64,000 nt of DNA from Dryococelus australis (lineage: Eukaryota > Arthropoda > Insecta > Phasmatodea > Phasmatidae), in NCBI GenBank assembly GCA_029891345.1, contig CM056999.1, positions 27,563,418-27,627,417 of the forward strand, given 5' to 3'. Below the pieces are notes generated by a model. It was not told where the DNA came from. It did no database searches and saw only the letters and a program-made list of their open reading frames with translations. A program made the position numbers and the translations under genes. This document shows, in pieces, positions 36,535 to 50,287 of the stretch (positions are counted from its first letter, which is position 1; the number at the start of each line of letters is the position of its first letter).

Positions 36535-36963
36535 CAATAGAAATTCAATTATCCAGACTAATAGGGACCAAATGTAAATTGGATAACTGAAAATCCAGAT
36601 AATGGAAATATGTTGAAAATGAAGATAAAAGAATTTGTGAAAAACTATTTTCACACAATGTAAAATTTATTACACATGCATAGAACATAGTAAGCTTATC
36701 CAAAACAGAAACTGTACATAAAATGAAAAAAATTTAATCAGTTGGCAAGTAACCATCCCCCCACCCTCTCCCAGACGGGTTTACTTTGAACATGTGAAAT
36801 GGCACATCACAAGAGCAGACACAAGTGCTTGCTTCTCCTCTGCGGGTCAAGGAAACACTGAGGAAAGAGACTTTCGTATTTTTTCTATTCTTTTAATTTT
36901 TAAAACCAGTCCAGTTAACTGGATGTCTATTTAACCAATATTTGGATAGTAGACTTTCTACTG
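36535..36963. mobile_element. Pogo/Tigger-type MITE with TA target site
   Basis: A 429-bp unit with imperfect terminal inverted repeats CAATAGAAATTCAATTATCC (left) and, on the opposite strand, CAGTAGAAAGTCTACTATCC (right). TA flanks both ends. The CAGTAGAAA...ATCCA pattern and the TA duplication fit the pogo/Tigger group. There is no transposase, so it is non-autonomous. Confidence 0.75.
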
Positions 36964-37109
36964 TATTTTGACTGTATATTTAATGAAGTGTTATGGTTCC
37001 TTCATATTACTAATGACAATATTAATGTTGGACAGTTTATACATTTTTATTTCAAAAAATTTAATTATTCTCTTAACATTGCAGAAAATATATTGAAATA
37101 TTTATGCCA

Positions 37110-37205
37110 TACAGGTGAGGGGCCATGGCGGTTGCGTCTCTAGTGCACCTGCCTCCCACCAAGGTAATCTGGGATTGAATCCTGGCAAGGTCACAACTGA
37201 CTTGT
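37110..37205 (+). repeat. tRNA-derived SINE fragment
   Basis: A tRNA-like head with a GGCCATGGCGG A-box-like start, CTGCCTCCCACCAAGG, and a B-box-like GGATTGAATCC. It resembles the heads of the SINEs at 6371 and 58355 but has a different, short tail. Confidence 0.55.
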
Positions 37206-40200
37206 GTGTAAGATAAACTATAAAAGATGGGATTTGGAACTATATCACAAATTCTGCTTACTGCTGTTACACACACAAATGCATTGCTATAGTAAAATTA
37301 CATGCGGGATGGAGAAAACATGGCATGTCTTTGGCTGTCAATTTGTGTTTAGTGCAAGTTTATTAGTGATTACTTGTATATATATGTGTGCAGGTTCATG
37401 CATGTCTGTGTATATGGATAGAATTACTTACAGACTCTGTTTGAGTGCTCTGAGGAAGTTAGAGTTGTTTAGCAGATGGTTACTGCATCTTACAAAAATT
37501 TGTGTGATTTACCAGTTACAGAAATGGCTACATGATATGAACAACTGTTCGAAAGCACCTTCATGTTGGTATATTAATGAAAGAGTTGATAGGAATTGAA
37601 ACTCGTAGAAAAGTTAAATGGTATTAATAATTTTTGCAAATTCTAAGTTAAATTTGTTGCACTTTGGGCCTCCTAGTCAAAGTGTGTAAAAGAGACAGGA
37701 TAGCAGAGACAATATCATTGTTATCAACTACTGCCAGTTTCTGCATGCCAGCTCTGATGTAATACACACTAGAAACACTCCTGCGATCCTTACCTGTTTA
37801 CTGTACGGTAAATATTTTATTGTAAAGGCATCACCAGTTTTGATGATGTTAGAAAGACAAAGCCCAGTTATTTAGAAGATGTCGCAATTTAGATGAAGTT
37901 AAAAAGTTAAAGACCAGTTATTTATTTATTTTTGTGTTAATTTATATTTTGTTCATGTCGTGCTTGTTATAGAAAACACTTCACATTGATTTGTGGCCGA
38001 CTTTCACCACAAGACATGTGCCAAGTCACAAAAATCCGAGTTACTACATTATATTAAACTGAGCCGATGAAAATTACATCTAGTTACGCACACGCTTACT
38101 ATATGAGCTAAAGAACCTGAGTCTTTAGCTGAGGCCTTGATGCCTCCAGATGAAGATCTTTTTAATTTACATGTTTAAATAACTTTTGGTGTAGGTTAGT
38201 CCAAACAATTAAATTCATAAACTTCCGTGGCATGACCTTAGATCTGTATTAAGCAAGCAAGTTTTTGCGTCCATTCATCACTTAAAAAAATTTCACTGGG
38301 AAACCTCTACAACAACCTTCTCTTGTGATGTACCGATAATTACTGTTGCTTATGACATGGCACCAGGTAATACCCACATCGATGAACAAGCTAACTCCTG
38401 ATAGGCCCAGCCCGCTCGCTTGATGTGTCGTCCCACCAGCGTCATAATTATCTACTGACTTTGTGGTGCCAACCTTATAATTTTCCCCACTTGCACAACA
38501 AAACAAACTAAACATCATAGCTGAAAATTATCAATAGACATACATCACTGAATCAACATAAAAGCAGTACCTCATGATACTAAGTGTAAGTTATTTCACA
38601 AGTACAAAATTTCTCTTCATTACCCTTTACAAAAATTATGTCTGACCATTACCTCTTATATCCTCTATGAACCTATAGGCTCAAACATTTGTTATTAGAA
38701 TCATTCGCAAGATATGTAGATAAGTTTATTTAAATATATATTTATCCTTTATTGTGGGAGATGCAAAAAATTGAATTTAATCATTGCCCTAGTGATGTGC
38801 AGTGTCACAAATTGGTTTATCTTGGTGTTTCAGATTGGAAAAATAATTTGCAGTTATTTTATATGCAAATTTTTGTATTAATTTTAGCGAATTTGCTGTA
38901 TACACAAATTAACTTGTTAAGTCTCACAATTAAGGCAATTAATTAACAGCCACTGTAGGCATTTGTGAAATGCCTAAAATAGTTTTCTTACTGTTGATTA
39001 ACTTATCGATTATTGTAAAATTATCATCAATCTTTTGCAATTAAAGTATGTCTTATACTTTGTATAGCTTTGCTTTTGTGGTAATATTTACACTTGGCCA
39101 GTTCTAATCCCTAAGAAATATGAGTATCAGGTTCGACTGATTAATCAGAAAATAAGCTTCTTGATGCAGTGGATTGACAATTGAGTTGTATGGGAAAACA
39201 AACCATTATCAGTTTGTTGACCAATAAATAGATACCTGAAAATGTTGCAATTGTGAAATGGAAAAAATGTGAATTTTCTTGTAAATTTTAAAAAGTTAAG
39301 ATTTCTTGCATTTTAAGTTAAAATTAATTAAATTAAAAAAATAATGTATTTTTGTTAATTTGTATTATTTTTATGCTACAGAGCTTATTAATATAGGCTG
39401 TTCATGGTAAAATGAGCACTTTTGAAAGCCCTGCGTAAGATCTACTTGTATGCATGTTGTGTAGTCTTCTGCCTTATGTAACATTTACAATGCCATGGGC
39501 CTCATCACTTTATTCATGAGTCGGTCAAGTGAAACTGTGAAATTATTAGAAAAGTAAATATTGTACAAATCTGCTCATTTTTACACTTAAAAAAAAAGGG
39601 GGGGGGGGGGGGGACCGGAAAGCAAGAGAAATAATTTAAGTTATCACAAATGGTTACCTAACACTTTTTATTCAACGTTAGTGTATGGTACTTTTTCCCC
39701 CTCCATTGATACCAACTCTTCTGGGTGCATGTCACTCAAGACACTGGTTAAATTATATTCAAGTAACTGCCCTAGTTACTTTTTTCCAAGGTTGGTTTCA
39801 GAAGGGCTCACTCAATCATGAACAACCTTTAGAGGACTTTTATGTGCTTCTGTGGAGTTGAATGCAAAAATGGAGTTAGTAGATTGATGTGGTGAGTACT
39901 TTGTTCACTGTGCACTCAGTTGTAAATGTTTACTTTTCATTATGTGTGTTTAAGGCCATAAATATCATTTAAGTGAAAAATTCAGTACAGGGCACAGTTC
40001 AAGTTTATCTGTCTAATAGGAAACTTGCAATGTCGGCATCAGTCAGCCACATGGTACGGTGGCATGTTGTAGCGTTGCACATTACGCTACAAGTTGTTGT
40101 TGTGCTTTGCTTAGTCGGTTCACACTTACAAATGTTGTTGAAACTGGTTGTCAGGAAATAATAAGAAAGGAGTTCTCTTTTGGAATCTGATCAGTTTATT

Positions 40201-40639
40201 ACTGAAGGTCTAGCACAGGTTACATTCGCATCAGCACGACACTACATGACAGATCTTCCCTCTCTTTCCAAATCACAGGTTCACAGCGTCACAGTAGCTG
40301 TTAAATAAGGTTCTAATGAAAATCTTGACTAGCGAGTAAAATTACAAAGGCAAGGGGGAGGAAAAGAACCTTCCCCCTTGACGCCTATCGGCCTCCCACA
40401 CCCGCAAAAAGAATTTAGTAGAAGTTGTTGAAGTCCAAAAGTACTTCCAAAGGTTGCTTAAGAGAAAAAACAGAAGTTAAGGCAGTTTGCGCTTATGGGT
40501 GTGGGTGAATTTGTTCCTTCGTGAGATCTCCTCAACGGTTGTTCATATTATGTCTACGACATGTTGGCTCTTCAAAGGATGGTTTACTTATCTGGATGAG
40601 TCTGGGGTCAGCGTCGCTCAGCTTGACACGCGCGGCTAC
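37206..40639. other. Intron stretch, mostly AT-rich
   Basis: No exon could be supported. 38050-38520 is more balanced in base composition and holds a 78-codon minus-strand frame with no recognisable content. A terminal-repeat-like motif, TAGGCTGTTC followed by TGAGCACTTTTGAAAG, starts at 39394; relatives occur at 55804 and, inverted, near 62690. A run of G follows an A-run at 39590-39613. 40140-40460 is GC-richer and may be a further retroelement fragment. Confidence 0.4.
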
Positions 40640-41000
40640 CCCCACCCCTGAATACGAATCTAAAAATAAGCATTTGGCCGGGGCTCACAACCTCCTATAT
40701 GCTGAACATTACATCACTGCACGGACTTCAAAACAAGAACTACTGATGACACGGGACAAGTGAAAAAAACGTAATCTCAAAAGATGCGTCACCTCGCTTG
40801 AAGCCTGAGAATTTGAAACTGCCATGTAATACAGATAACAACTGAAATACAGCCCTGCCTTAAAACTAATAAAGCCCTTACTTATACTCATGGCATGAAA
40901 GGAAAAATTTAGACAATTACACTTACTGACAAATGAAACTGGGGATTTTAACTAAAAGTCAACATGAAAAACAATTATAAAAGCGATTAAAATGTATAGA
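40640..41000 (-). repeat. Dispersed repeat R, copy 2 (minus)
   Basis: The reverse complement matches 35225-35620 over most of its length, starting from the GACTTTTA(T/G)T(T)AAAAT block, through CATGCCA and GCTGTATTTCAGTTGTTATC, to GAGCCCCGGCCAA. Confidence 0.75.
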
Positions 41001-43251
41001 AACTACAGTGCTACAAACTGTGCTATTCTAGTGTTCAGGTCTACAGTTTACTGTGTAATCTGTGGAAAACTGGTGACTAGCTTTTTGTTTACAAATAAAG
41101 CATCATCTTTTTATATACATCATTTATTTATTTTTCATGAATGAGTGGTGAAAAAGTGTGTATATACTCATACTAGTGTAGACTATATTAGTAAATTGAA
41201 CTGGTCATAGAAGTTACAGAAAAGACACAGAAATTAGGAAGAGGTTATGGAAGTCATGAAAAAGTCACAATTATTTGGGAAAGGTCACAGATATTTGAAG
41301 AGCATTGCATTTTAAAGTTGAAACCAGCATTCAATTTAATGCCCATTCACCTCTCAGAGGCAGATATATTTGATTTCGATTTCTGTGCATAATCTGGCCT
41401 GATGGAGTGTGTATTTCACTTCCTGTTGTCCTTTGAGATTTTATGTTGGTAATGTATTGAAAGGAAACATGTTTTAGCCTATGTGCAAACTGCAGTTCTT
41501 GACAAGGTGGAGATTTTTGGACATTCACGATTGCAATGTCATGGAAAAAACAGGACTGAGCACGAAATGGACGAGACAATAAATATATGTATACAACACT
41601 GAAAAATCCCAAGAGGGACTATAGTCTAATTACAAAAAGTATATGTAGGGATGACCAGCAGATAACACACTGAAACCAACACAGGCAAGAAACCTGCTGA
41701 CAAAGTTAGGAAAACACTGACAAAATAAGTAAGAACAAAATAGGACAACACAACAGTTTAACTAGACACAACAGAATACAAGCCAGGAATGTTGTAATCT
41801 AGAATATGTAGGCACAAAGCCAGAAAATTCCATGAAGGAAACTAGTAAAATAAAACAGGACAGCAATCTAAATGCGAAAATCTAATTTAGTATATATGTT
41901 GACGCAAGTCAATTTCGACCATGGTTCGTATGTACTGGAGGGAGGAAGGGGGTGACTGGCGTGGTCCCAGCTCCCAAGGCTGAACTATATGGAGCTGTAC
42001 GCCCTACATTGGGCGTCAACTGACGCACTCGTTCTGGCCCTCTCCTTTGTCTTTTCCTTCTTCTCCTCCCCCTTCTCGCTAGTCAACCTCCTATTCGTCC
42101 CCTTCCTATCTATGGAGGGGGGGAGGAGAAAAGAATGAGGGAGGAGCACTAAAGTTGAATTGAAAGTGCTGATTTCCCTCCGGTCGGATATAAGGAACCC
42201 TTCGGTTAAAGTTTCATAGGTGTTTTGCCTGGCGGGTCGGGGTTTGGCCCACGTCGGGGTCCTTGCTGGGGTACCGCCTAACACAGAAGTGTGATGGGAA
42301 GTCAGAGGGTACTCAAACCCAGGGTGAGCTTGACTGTGAATGTCTCCCTCCCAGGGAGCTCAGCCTTGCTCACTGTGAAGGCTGCCAAAATGTGGGAGGC
42401 CAGCTGTCCAAAATAAATGAAACAATGACTTCTGAAGGATAAGGAGGTCGGCATATGTGAAATGTAATGAGTTGATCCTCCTTAGGATACTTCCTGCTCA
42501 GCATTCTGTTTGCGATATAAGTGCCCAAGGGGAGATGGTCTCATGGACGTGCGCAAACGGATGTACGTGTGGGGTGGAGCAGCTATCAGGCATTTAGGTA
42601 CAGAGGTACAGTTGGAGGTGGAATCGTTATTCTAACTAGCTTCTGTGCAATTTGGTGGAACCATAAGCATTCCGCTTGTGTTTTTACTTACTGCCGTGCA
42701 TTTTTGTCTCTTTGCTCTCTTTTAGGTAAAGTTTTTTTTTGTTTTGGTAAAGCCCTAAACTTATATTTAGCAATTATGTTATTTCTGTGTTAGTAATATT
42801 ATTACTAATATTACTTCAGCTGCCGTTAAAGTTTATTATCAAGGTTATTACAAATCAGAAAGTTTTAAAATTGATTGTGTTTTATAATCTGAGCATGAGT
42901 TTAACTGTGACTACAGTAACTATTTATATTAATTGTGATATTGTAACTTGTGTTGATATGGTGCCTATGTTCTAATTTGATGACCACATCTTTTTCCTTC
43001 TCACCCTCAAGACTTTATTATGGCGTGACCATTTATTTTATGTTGGTGAAGAACATCATTAATATGGTGTAGATTTATTCATGTTACCACCCTAAGAAAG
43101 GTTAATTTTTCAGTTTTTCGCTCGGGAAGGTTTTAACGTAAGTTTTAACGAGGCGTGATTGTTATTTTGCTTATATATTTTGTGTTTTAGCGCGGTCCAA
43201 CTACTAGCGTAGCTGTTACTGTTTTCTGTACGACCCAAGTTGCCTTCTGCC
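41001..43251. other. Mixed intron sequence with an LTR-like GC-rich part
   Basis: 41001-41880 is AT-rich with an unidentified 93-codon minus-strand frame. About 41898-42430 starts TGTTGACGCAAG, becomes GC-rich, carries GGATATAAGGAACC and later AATAAATGAAAC, and may be a solo LTR, but no second copy or target duplication was found. 42430-43251 is T-rich without recognised content. Confidence 0.35.
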
Positions 43252-43339
43252 ATGTTGTAGCGAAAATTTTCGTATGGCGGTGTTTGCCCATCACCACAAA
43301 TTGCTGTCTCCTCATGTCTTCAGTTTAGTGGAAAATGAC

Positions 43340-43975
43340 ATACAAGAAAGTCTTTGGCAGACTGAGGTTTGTGGAGAGTCTTCAGCAGACTGGGGGGTGG
43401 CTTGCGGTCCTACACGGCCGGTGAGCCCCAGCGCAACTGAAGTTGGCTGGACCCTGTGGTCCAATTTTTACAAAATCTTGTTTATCAGCGGTTCTTCTGG
43501 TTGGGGGGGGGGGGAGGGGTGTAGCGTAGCCTTCCATGCAGGGGCAGGTTTATTGCGGGTAGCGGGCGCGCTTCTAGTTTCTTATCGCCACCCTGTGTGG
43601 AGGCGACGACAAATTAAAACCCCTGTATTTGAGGCGGGCGGGACATGACGTCACAAGGCCACGGGGGTGTTGCCATCTCTCGAGATTGTAGGAACTTCTT
43701 CCAGTGCTAAGCGACAAGTAGTAGAATTCTTAAAATATTTATTAATTTCGCCGGTGGTGCCTTTGCATGCTTAAATCTAGACGGGCAATGGGGATTGTAA
43801 TTACGCATGTATTTTACAATAATGACGTCAGCTACCCAGGCTCGTGGATTTACCTTGTTCAATGCATTTGACCAGTTTGGCCTTTATATATTCCAACCCT
43901 GAGCACACATGGCTCGTAGATGGGACAAAGTCGTCCGTAGAGCGCGCATTCTCCCTGCGCAGCATGTGAACATGG
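43340..43975 (+). repeat. Gypsy-family LTR-like segment 1
   Basis: Shares GAGAGTCTTC, CGGCCGG, GTGTAGCGTAGCC-like, GGCCACGGGGGTG followed by TGCCATCTCT, and GGGCAATGG or GGGCGG blocks in order with the segment at 54949-55735. It is followed by a tandem repeat of GGGCTTCTGGGCGAGCGCCT (44074 and 44123). Confidence 0.65.
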
Positions 43976-44690
43976 GTCAATTGGCCACTTCTCTGAGTGA
44001 CATAGACCCATCTTTGGTTCTACTACGGTGCTGCAGGTCTGGAAGATGCCTCAATCGTAGATTTCTGGATGGGCTTCTGGGCGAGCGCCTCTTTTAGGTG
44101 TGCGCTACCATGAGTGGGTTGGGCTTCTGGGCGAGCGCCTGTTCTGTACTTCGCTGCCCTTGAATGAGTTGCGGGCACCCGTATTTGGGTCGCGCGCCAT
44201 CTGGTTACAATCTCTGCGGCAGGTGAACAGCCTTCCTTTTCTCCCCCTCTTCGCTCTCTCTTCCCCATTCACTTATGGTCCACTGAGTGAGAGGACAATT
44301 TGCCCATCTTGCATTTTTTCATACCCTCAAGCTTTTTGACTGAATTGAGGTTAAAACAATGTTACCGGTTGCAAAACCCTAATGAACGTCTTCCCATGTA
44401 CGTAAATAGCATTAAAGAGGCAGCAGTAGTTCTTAGGCTGGGTGCATCTGAAAATGAAGTTGTAGACAACATCTTAGAAGGCCTCACTCCAGAGGAACGC
44501 TCACATCTGGTGTTTCACACCAAGCCCACCAGTTTTGCTGAGCTTGATAGGACATGCATACATTCCCAAAACATACATTATGTAGACCATAAGAGGGAGA
44601 TGTTCAGTTGTAAGGGTGAACATAGTGAGCATATGAGCAATACTTGAAACAAGAAATTCTTATACTAGTGCTTAAGTATGATTTTCAATT

Positions 44691-46858
44691 CATAGTGTCA
44701 GATACAAATATTGCTTATTTTGATAGCTGTAAGTAATGCTTCATGAAGTACTGCTTATTATGTATTAACAGTAACAAAATAAGTTTTACTCATTTCTCAA
44801 GTATTCATAGCCAAAGAAGCATTGCTTATTTATGCATATACGTAGTACTTCATCAAGTCTGCTTCCTTGTGAACTTAAGCACTGAATATTTATAATAGGA
44901 CTAGGTTATTCACAAAATATTTTTATTACAAATGATGTTTCCTTAAAATATTTGATGGAAACAGGACTATACTTTAGATAATTACATGGGACAAGTGGGA
45001 AAATTAAAATCCTACACTTTGATGTGAAAACACAACCTCTTTTCTTAACCTTTGTGTGCAATGGGTTTTGGTTACTAGGATAATTTTTAACAATTTTTGT
45101 ATTAAGTACCTTATGGCACATTAAGTACGATCATCAAATAATTTTGAAACAATCATTAATATGGTGAAATATTCATTACACTGAAGCGAGCCAATTTTTA
45201 TACCTTACAAACATTTTGTTAACATTTAAGCTTTGATGCTAACAAAAGGCTAGTTAAAAAATCACAACATAAATTATAGTACACAAAATTGGGCCACTGT
45301 ATTATTTCTGTTACATAAACACAAACAGAACGTGCCCAAAACAGTTAGGTTATGATCAAACATGTTTGCAGAATGAGTAGGCTACTGAAAGATGTTATGT
45401 GGGTTGGACAGTCTATTTTTGTTGCTGGTGCTCTCTTTATTTTATATTTTGGGAGAAATATGTTTGTGGGGGATCTTTAGATTAACATCTTTCGTGAGAC
45501 TACATCATTTTGCAGTCCTTACGAGTGTGTAATTTCAATTGCACAATGATCCAGCAATAAACACACTACCGAAGTTAACCTTACAAACACACTACCAAAG
45601 TTAACCTTATTACACTCATTCGCTGTAAAACTCATGCGTAGTAAACAAATATTTTTACAAGACAAGAGTTGATAGTGCTGCCTTTTTAAAGGATGTGCAT
45701 TTCAAACATTATAGTAACTGTTTCAAAATACATTGTTTACAAAACACACATTAACTTACTGTTTGTAATTTGCAACCTCTCAAACACATGTTTTTATATG
45801 GAAATCCTTGTACGAACACTTCACTACAATAATGTTTGTCTATCACTGGTATAAAATAATTTATTTGCATAATCATTCAGTAAAATCAACACTTTGTCCA
45901 TACTTAAAACCTTCGAAAAAATGTAAATATTTTTAGTACGTACCTATCTTCGTGGGGAACGGCACGGCAATTGTAAAATGGCAAAACAAGCCACTGTGGT
46001 AAAACATATGCCGATAATATTACATTTCACTCAAGAAAACTACTAAAACAGTACCTGCACATACAAAACTAATTAACTACCGATAACATTTTTTACAACA
46101 CCTAGGTACTCTATAAATATGATAAAAATGAGCACAATTCACGGGCACTGGAGTACTATTTTCTTCCATTATTTGAAACGGTATTCGAAAATTCCAATAG
46201 TTGCACAGGCCTGTGTTTGCAATATGAGGTCTGAAACACAGGTTATGTTGGCTGGACGGTAGCATGAGATGTAAGCAAGTACTTTTACGATCGATAATGT
46301 TGTTCGTGGAATGGCGATTATTGGCAATCGACAGAAATGTCTAGAATAATATTATTACAAGGTGTTGTAGGTTTTAAATTAACAGAGATGTCATTAAAAC
46401 ACACACACATATCAAATAATTGTCAAGTGTGCACGTCAACTGAGATTTTTTTTAGCACGGCTAACAAACTTCCGAAAAAAATATTGCATAACACATGAAA
46501 CAAACACGTTTTTATTGAACATACTGATTTTAATCTCAAGTGTGGGATAAAACAAATTAAAATTATTCAAAACAGCAGTGAAAAAATAAAATAATAACAA
46601 ACTAACGTACAAATTCATTTTGTCTGGGTGACTGCCGTAAATAAAGTGGCAAATTTATCTATTGTTGGTATTGATATTATACAGATACTTTTTTCTGTAC
46701 TTCACCAAGCACAACTTGACCCAAATAAGTAGTGCTTATACAATAATTACTTCATTAAGTCATGATATATGAATTCCATTTGTCAGATAAGTAGTGCTTC
46801 AAGAAGAAGTACTACTTCATGAAGTATAGCTTCTTTGCCAAACAAGCCTCCGACTATG
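44691..46858. mobile_element. 2.17-kb non-autonomous DNA transposon with subterminal palindromes
   Basis: The unit starts CATAGT and ends ACTATG with AATT directly outside both ends (44687-44690 and 46859-46862), consistent with a 4-bp target duplication. Near both ends the palindromic motif ACTTCATGAAGT and close variants recur (about 44733, 44846, 46697, 46750, 46800, 46815) together with AGTGCTTA/AAGCAATG-type words. A second terminus-like ATTCATAGCCAAAGAAGC occurs inside the left end at about 44804 and matches the right end read in reverse (GGCAAAGAAGC). No transposase was found; a 62-codon minus-strand frame at 46265-46077 is unidentified. The superfamily is not assigned. It sits inside the gypsy fossil. 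Confidence 0.65.
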
Positions 46859-47499
46859 AATTCCGGCCTAAGACTTTTGAACAGGATAGTCGTAAAAATC
46901 ATTTAGGCAAATCTCACTCCAAAAATCAATCAATGTTGTTGATAACAAATCTTCAGTAACAGATACGGATTAGGGAAATTCTGATAAAGCTAAAGAAAGT
47001 GAAAACAAGAAAAAATGGGTTCCCACCTGCCATTATTGCAAAAAGGTAGGACATATTGCTCCTCGGTGTAGGAAATGGGGAGAGCGGGAAGGGAGCGGCC
47101 CCCTCACAGTAAAAATTAATTATCCAATTCATAAGTAAATGCTCACCTACTTCAAGCAGTAAGTTATTGCCACATATTTAAACTTTTGTGTTGCCCTTTT
47201 AAAGCTAGTGAACCTAAGGTTGAAAATGTTTGTCATGTGCAGTTTCCTAACCTTGTAGGCTATCAGAGGCCTAATACCTCAAAATTGAAGTTGCTTTGGG
47301 CTCTTTTCAGGTTAACGCCCTTGTAGATTCTGGTTCACTGCAAACTATTATTTCTGGAAACTTACTTAAAGAACTTCAAAATTTAAAATTGATAAAATCT
47401 GTTGTAATTATTGACTGTGCTACACTGCATCATATGACACTTTACTTATATCATGCTGTGCAAGGTTCAAGCTGCGTATTTCTAATTTTACTTGAATAT

Positions 47500-48407
47500 T
47501 TAAATGCCTGGTTGCAGAAAATTCGAGTTAAACTCATTATTTGTAATGCCAAGGGAGGTGGTACACTTTCCGACGGTGGTGCGGATGGTACAAGTAGTTA
47601 CAGGTGGACAAACAACGGCCGGGGTTGGGTCACGTGGTTTTGCTACAGGTATGGGCTTTGATGTGTAGTAGTAGCTTACGAATTTGTAACTAGGCCACGG
47701 CCAGCAGATACTCAGCCCGGAGTAGAGTTCAGACTTGTGAATACAAGCTATTAGGGGTGAGATTGGGCGTGGTTCTGGTACGGTGACCTCCGGCACTGGC
47801 AATGTGGTCCGCTGGGGCGTCTACCTCCCTTCTTCATCATGAGGAGATTGTCAGGAATGCTAATAAAACTCTTACAATAAAATATACTAGGCTCTCTCAC
47901 TATGTCACAAAACTCATGCCTCCCCTAGCAGTCAAATGATAGTCTTCGAGGAATAAATTCTCAGTCACTCAGAGGCCCTACTGATGAGAACAATGGGCTG
48001 GAGTTGGAGTGCGCCTGCTGGCAAGCATGGGTGTTCCGGACTCACCCAGGTATCAGAGTATATCTTTGCAGACCCAGTGATACTGATGAGCTCGGCCCAC
48101 TCACACTTTTTCCGCAGAGAGAACTCAAAATTTATGATGAGCCAAATTATTGAAAGTAGTTTTATGTGTAAAGAACAGGACAAAGATAGAATTAACAAAT
48201 TCAACAAACAATACTGAATATTTTCATGTAGCATTTATTTACACTTTGAGAAAACACTGGGGGACCAGATTATTTTATAAAAAAGCTAAGTTATTATTTC
48301 ATCCAATTGACGCCAGATGAAGGCAAACCTGGTTCTAAGTTTCCCAACGTTTAAGTCGAGAATTCAAAATTCTATCACGTTTAACAGCAAGGTACTTATA
48401 CTGAGGG
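47500..48407 (+). other. Unassigned part of the gypsy block
   Basis: Continuous with the protease-bearing segment but without a recognisable domain; short open frames on both strands. It ends at the next LTR-like start. Confidence 0.35.
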
Positions 48408-49150
48408 GTGAGTTAGGACATTGTGACTGCCTGCTACAGTGGAGTCAAGGAAGACGGGGCTAGTGGGTGCAAGGTACGGACGTTGTGGTTACCTCTTGAG
48501 GACTTGCTGCTGGAGCTGGTGCTGGAGATGGAGTGAGCTCTTGCAAGATGCAGGCTGAGAGAGGTGGTGGTCTTTTCAGACCCAGGAGAGCCCACTGACC
48601 ATTGCAGAGTGCCGACGAACTCTGGCAAGAGAATTTCGGAGGTTCTTTTTATATAGTCCAAATTTAATCTTGGACGCTCTACTAGGGGTGCGGGGGTTGT
48701 AAGTCTCTTGACACAAAGTGTGGTTATCTTCTGTAGCGGGCGGCGTTGCATATTTCTTATTGCCCTGGGTGGAGGCTGATGACAGGTTAACTTCCTCTGC
48801 CCGAGGCTTGGTAGCTGTTACGTCACTGGGTGCAGGAGTGTTGCGATCGTGTGGCGATTTTGTTAACTTTCTTATCGGAGTTGGCTGGTCTGTGGCTCGT
48901 AGGGTAAAACAATTTTAGGTTGAGGGGGTGGCGATTGCATGTCGGAGTCTGGGCTGGCAGTACAATCTCATAATTATTAGCGTTAATTATGTCAGTGTCT
49001 AGTTGTCCAGCACTTGGAATCAACCCTGTAGCCACTTGGAATTATATATGCTGCTTTGGACTTGCCCCATGCTTCTCAGCGCTCGCTGATGGGGCGAAGT
49101 CGGCCTATAGAGTTCGCAGTCGCACTGCGCAACAGTGTGGCATGCGTAAA
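48408..49150 (+). repeat. Gypsy-family LTR-like segment 2
   Basis: Begins near TGAGTTAGGACATTGTGACT with CTGCTACAGTGGAGTCAAGG, matching TGTTAACAGTGTACTGACCT and CTGCTACCGTGGGGGTCAAA at 54949. It later shares GTAGCGGGCG, a TTATTGCCC or TTATCGCCA block followed by GTGGAGGC, and the GATGGGGCGAAGTCG...TAGAG end block. Confidence 0.65.
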
Positions 49151-49936
49151 TGTATACGAAAAATCTATATACAACCAACAGACAGCACAACAAAGACGAC
49201 ACAAGCTAATTATCTACTTTCACAAATAAAACAAATATGAGGAAACTTGCACAAGAAAATACAGTAGTTTTCCCCATGACGGATAGAATGCGACACTTCG
49301 GGAACTGCAATCTGTTCCTGTCTTCAGGCTGTGACACACAGGGTCCGAGAATACAAGTGCGACTGAAGAGGAGACCGGAAAAAACATGGGTTTATATAGT
49401 TTCTCTAAGCTTGTCGTAGTTAACCTACAGAGAATAGAGTATATTTAGGTATATCTCTGATTTTTTCGCACTAAATTTATGTTTATTACTTCTCTGTATT
49501 GTAATAGTATGTACTCGGCATGTTTTACATGCAAACGTAAATGTTATATATTTGTAGTATTTGAAACTTGGTTAAGTAGTAGATAAAATCTGTCATTGTT
49601 AATGTGTAACTTATATGACAACATAATTTGAATTGTATCAAATTACCCCAACTTGTGTAACAACGTACTCCACGGTGGGGTACGTTGTTACATTATGCGA
49701 AAAAACGTAATCTCAATATTTAAATAGGTGACGTTTAATTTACAAATAGCATACCAAAAAAATAGGTTAAAATAATATTTTAATTGTGAACTATTTCTTA
49801 CTGTCCGTTGCCAACACATCGCTGCTGTCACTGTTTTTAATTTGTATTTAATATGAAATTAATATTACAAGTTATAGATGATACTAAGTTACAGTTTCAT
49901 TTATTAAAGAATACAGTACTTTACAGTCAATCACAT
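49151..49936. other. AT-rich part of the gypsy block
   Basis: No domain recognised. A short near-duplicate GTAACAACGTACTCCACGG / GTACGTTGTTAC pair at 49658-49691 can form an inverted repeat. The AT microsatellite follows. Confidence 0.4.

Positions 49937-50287
<351 letters not shown>

Noticed and set aside
37204-37599. 131-codon plus-strand open frame
   Set aside because: Begins within a SINE tail and shows no recognisable motif or splice context; not in line with the SRFBP1 exon phases or homology.
38282-38518. 78-codon minus-strand open frame
   Set aside because: No recognisable motif; length is within chance for a less AT-rich patch.
43274-43648. 124-codon plus-strand open frame
   Set aside because: Lies in a non-coding LTR-like segment shared with 55018-55374, where a similar frame arises; not a gene.
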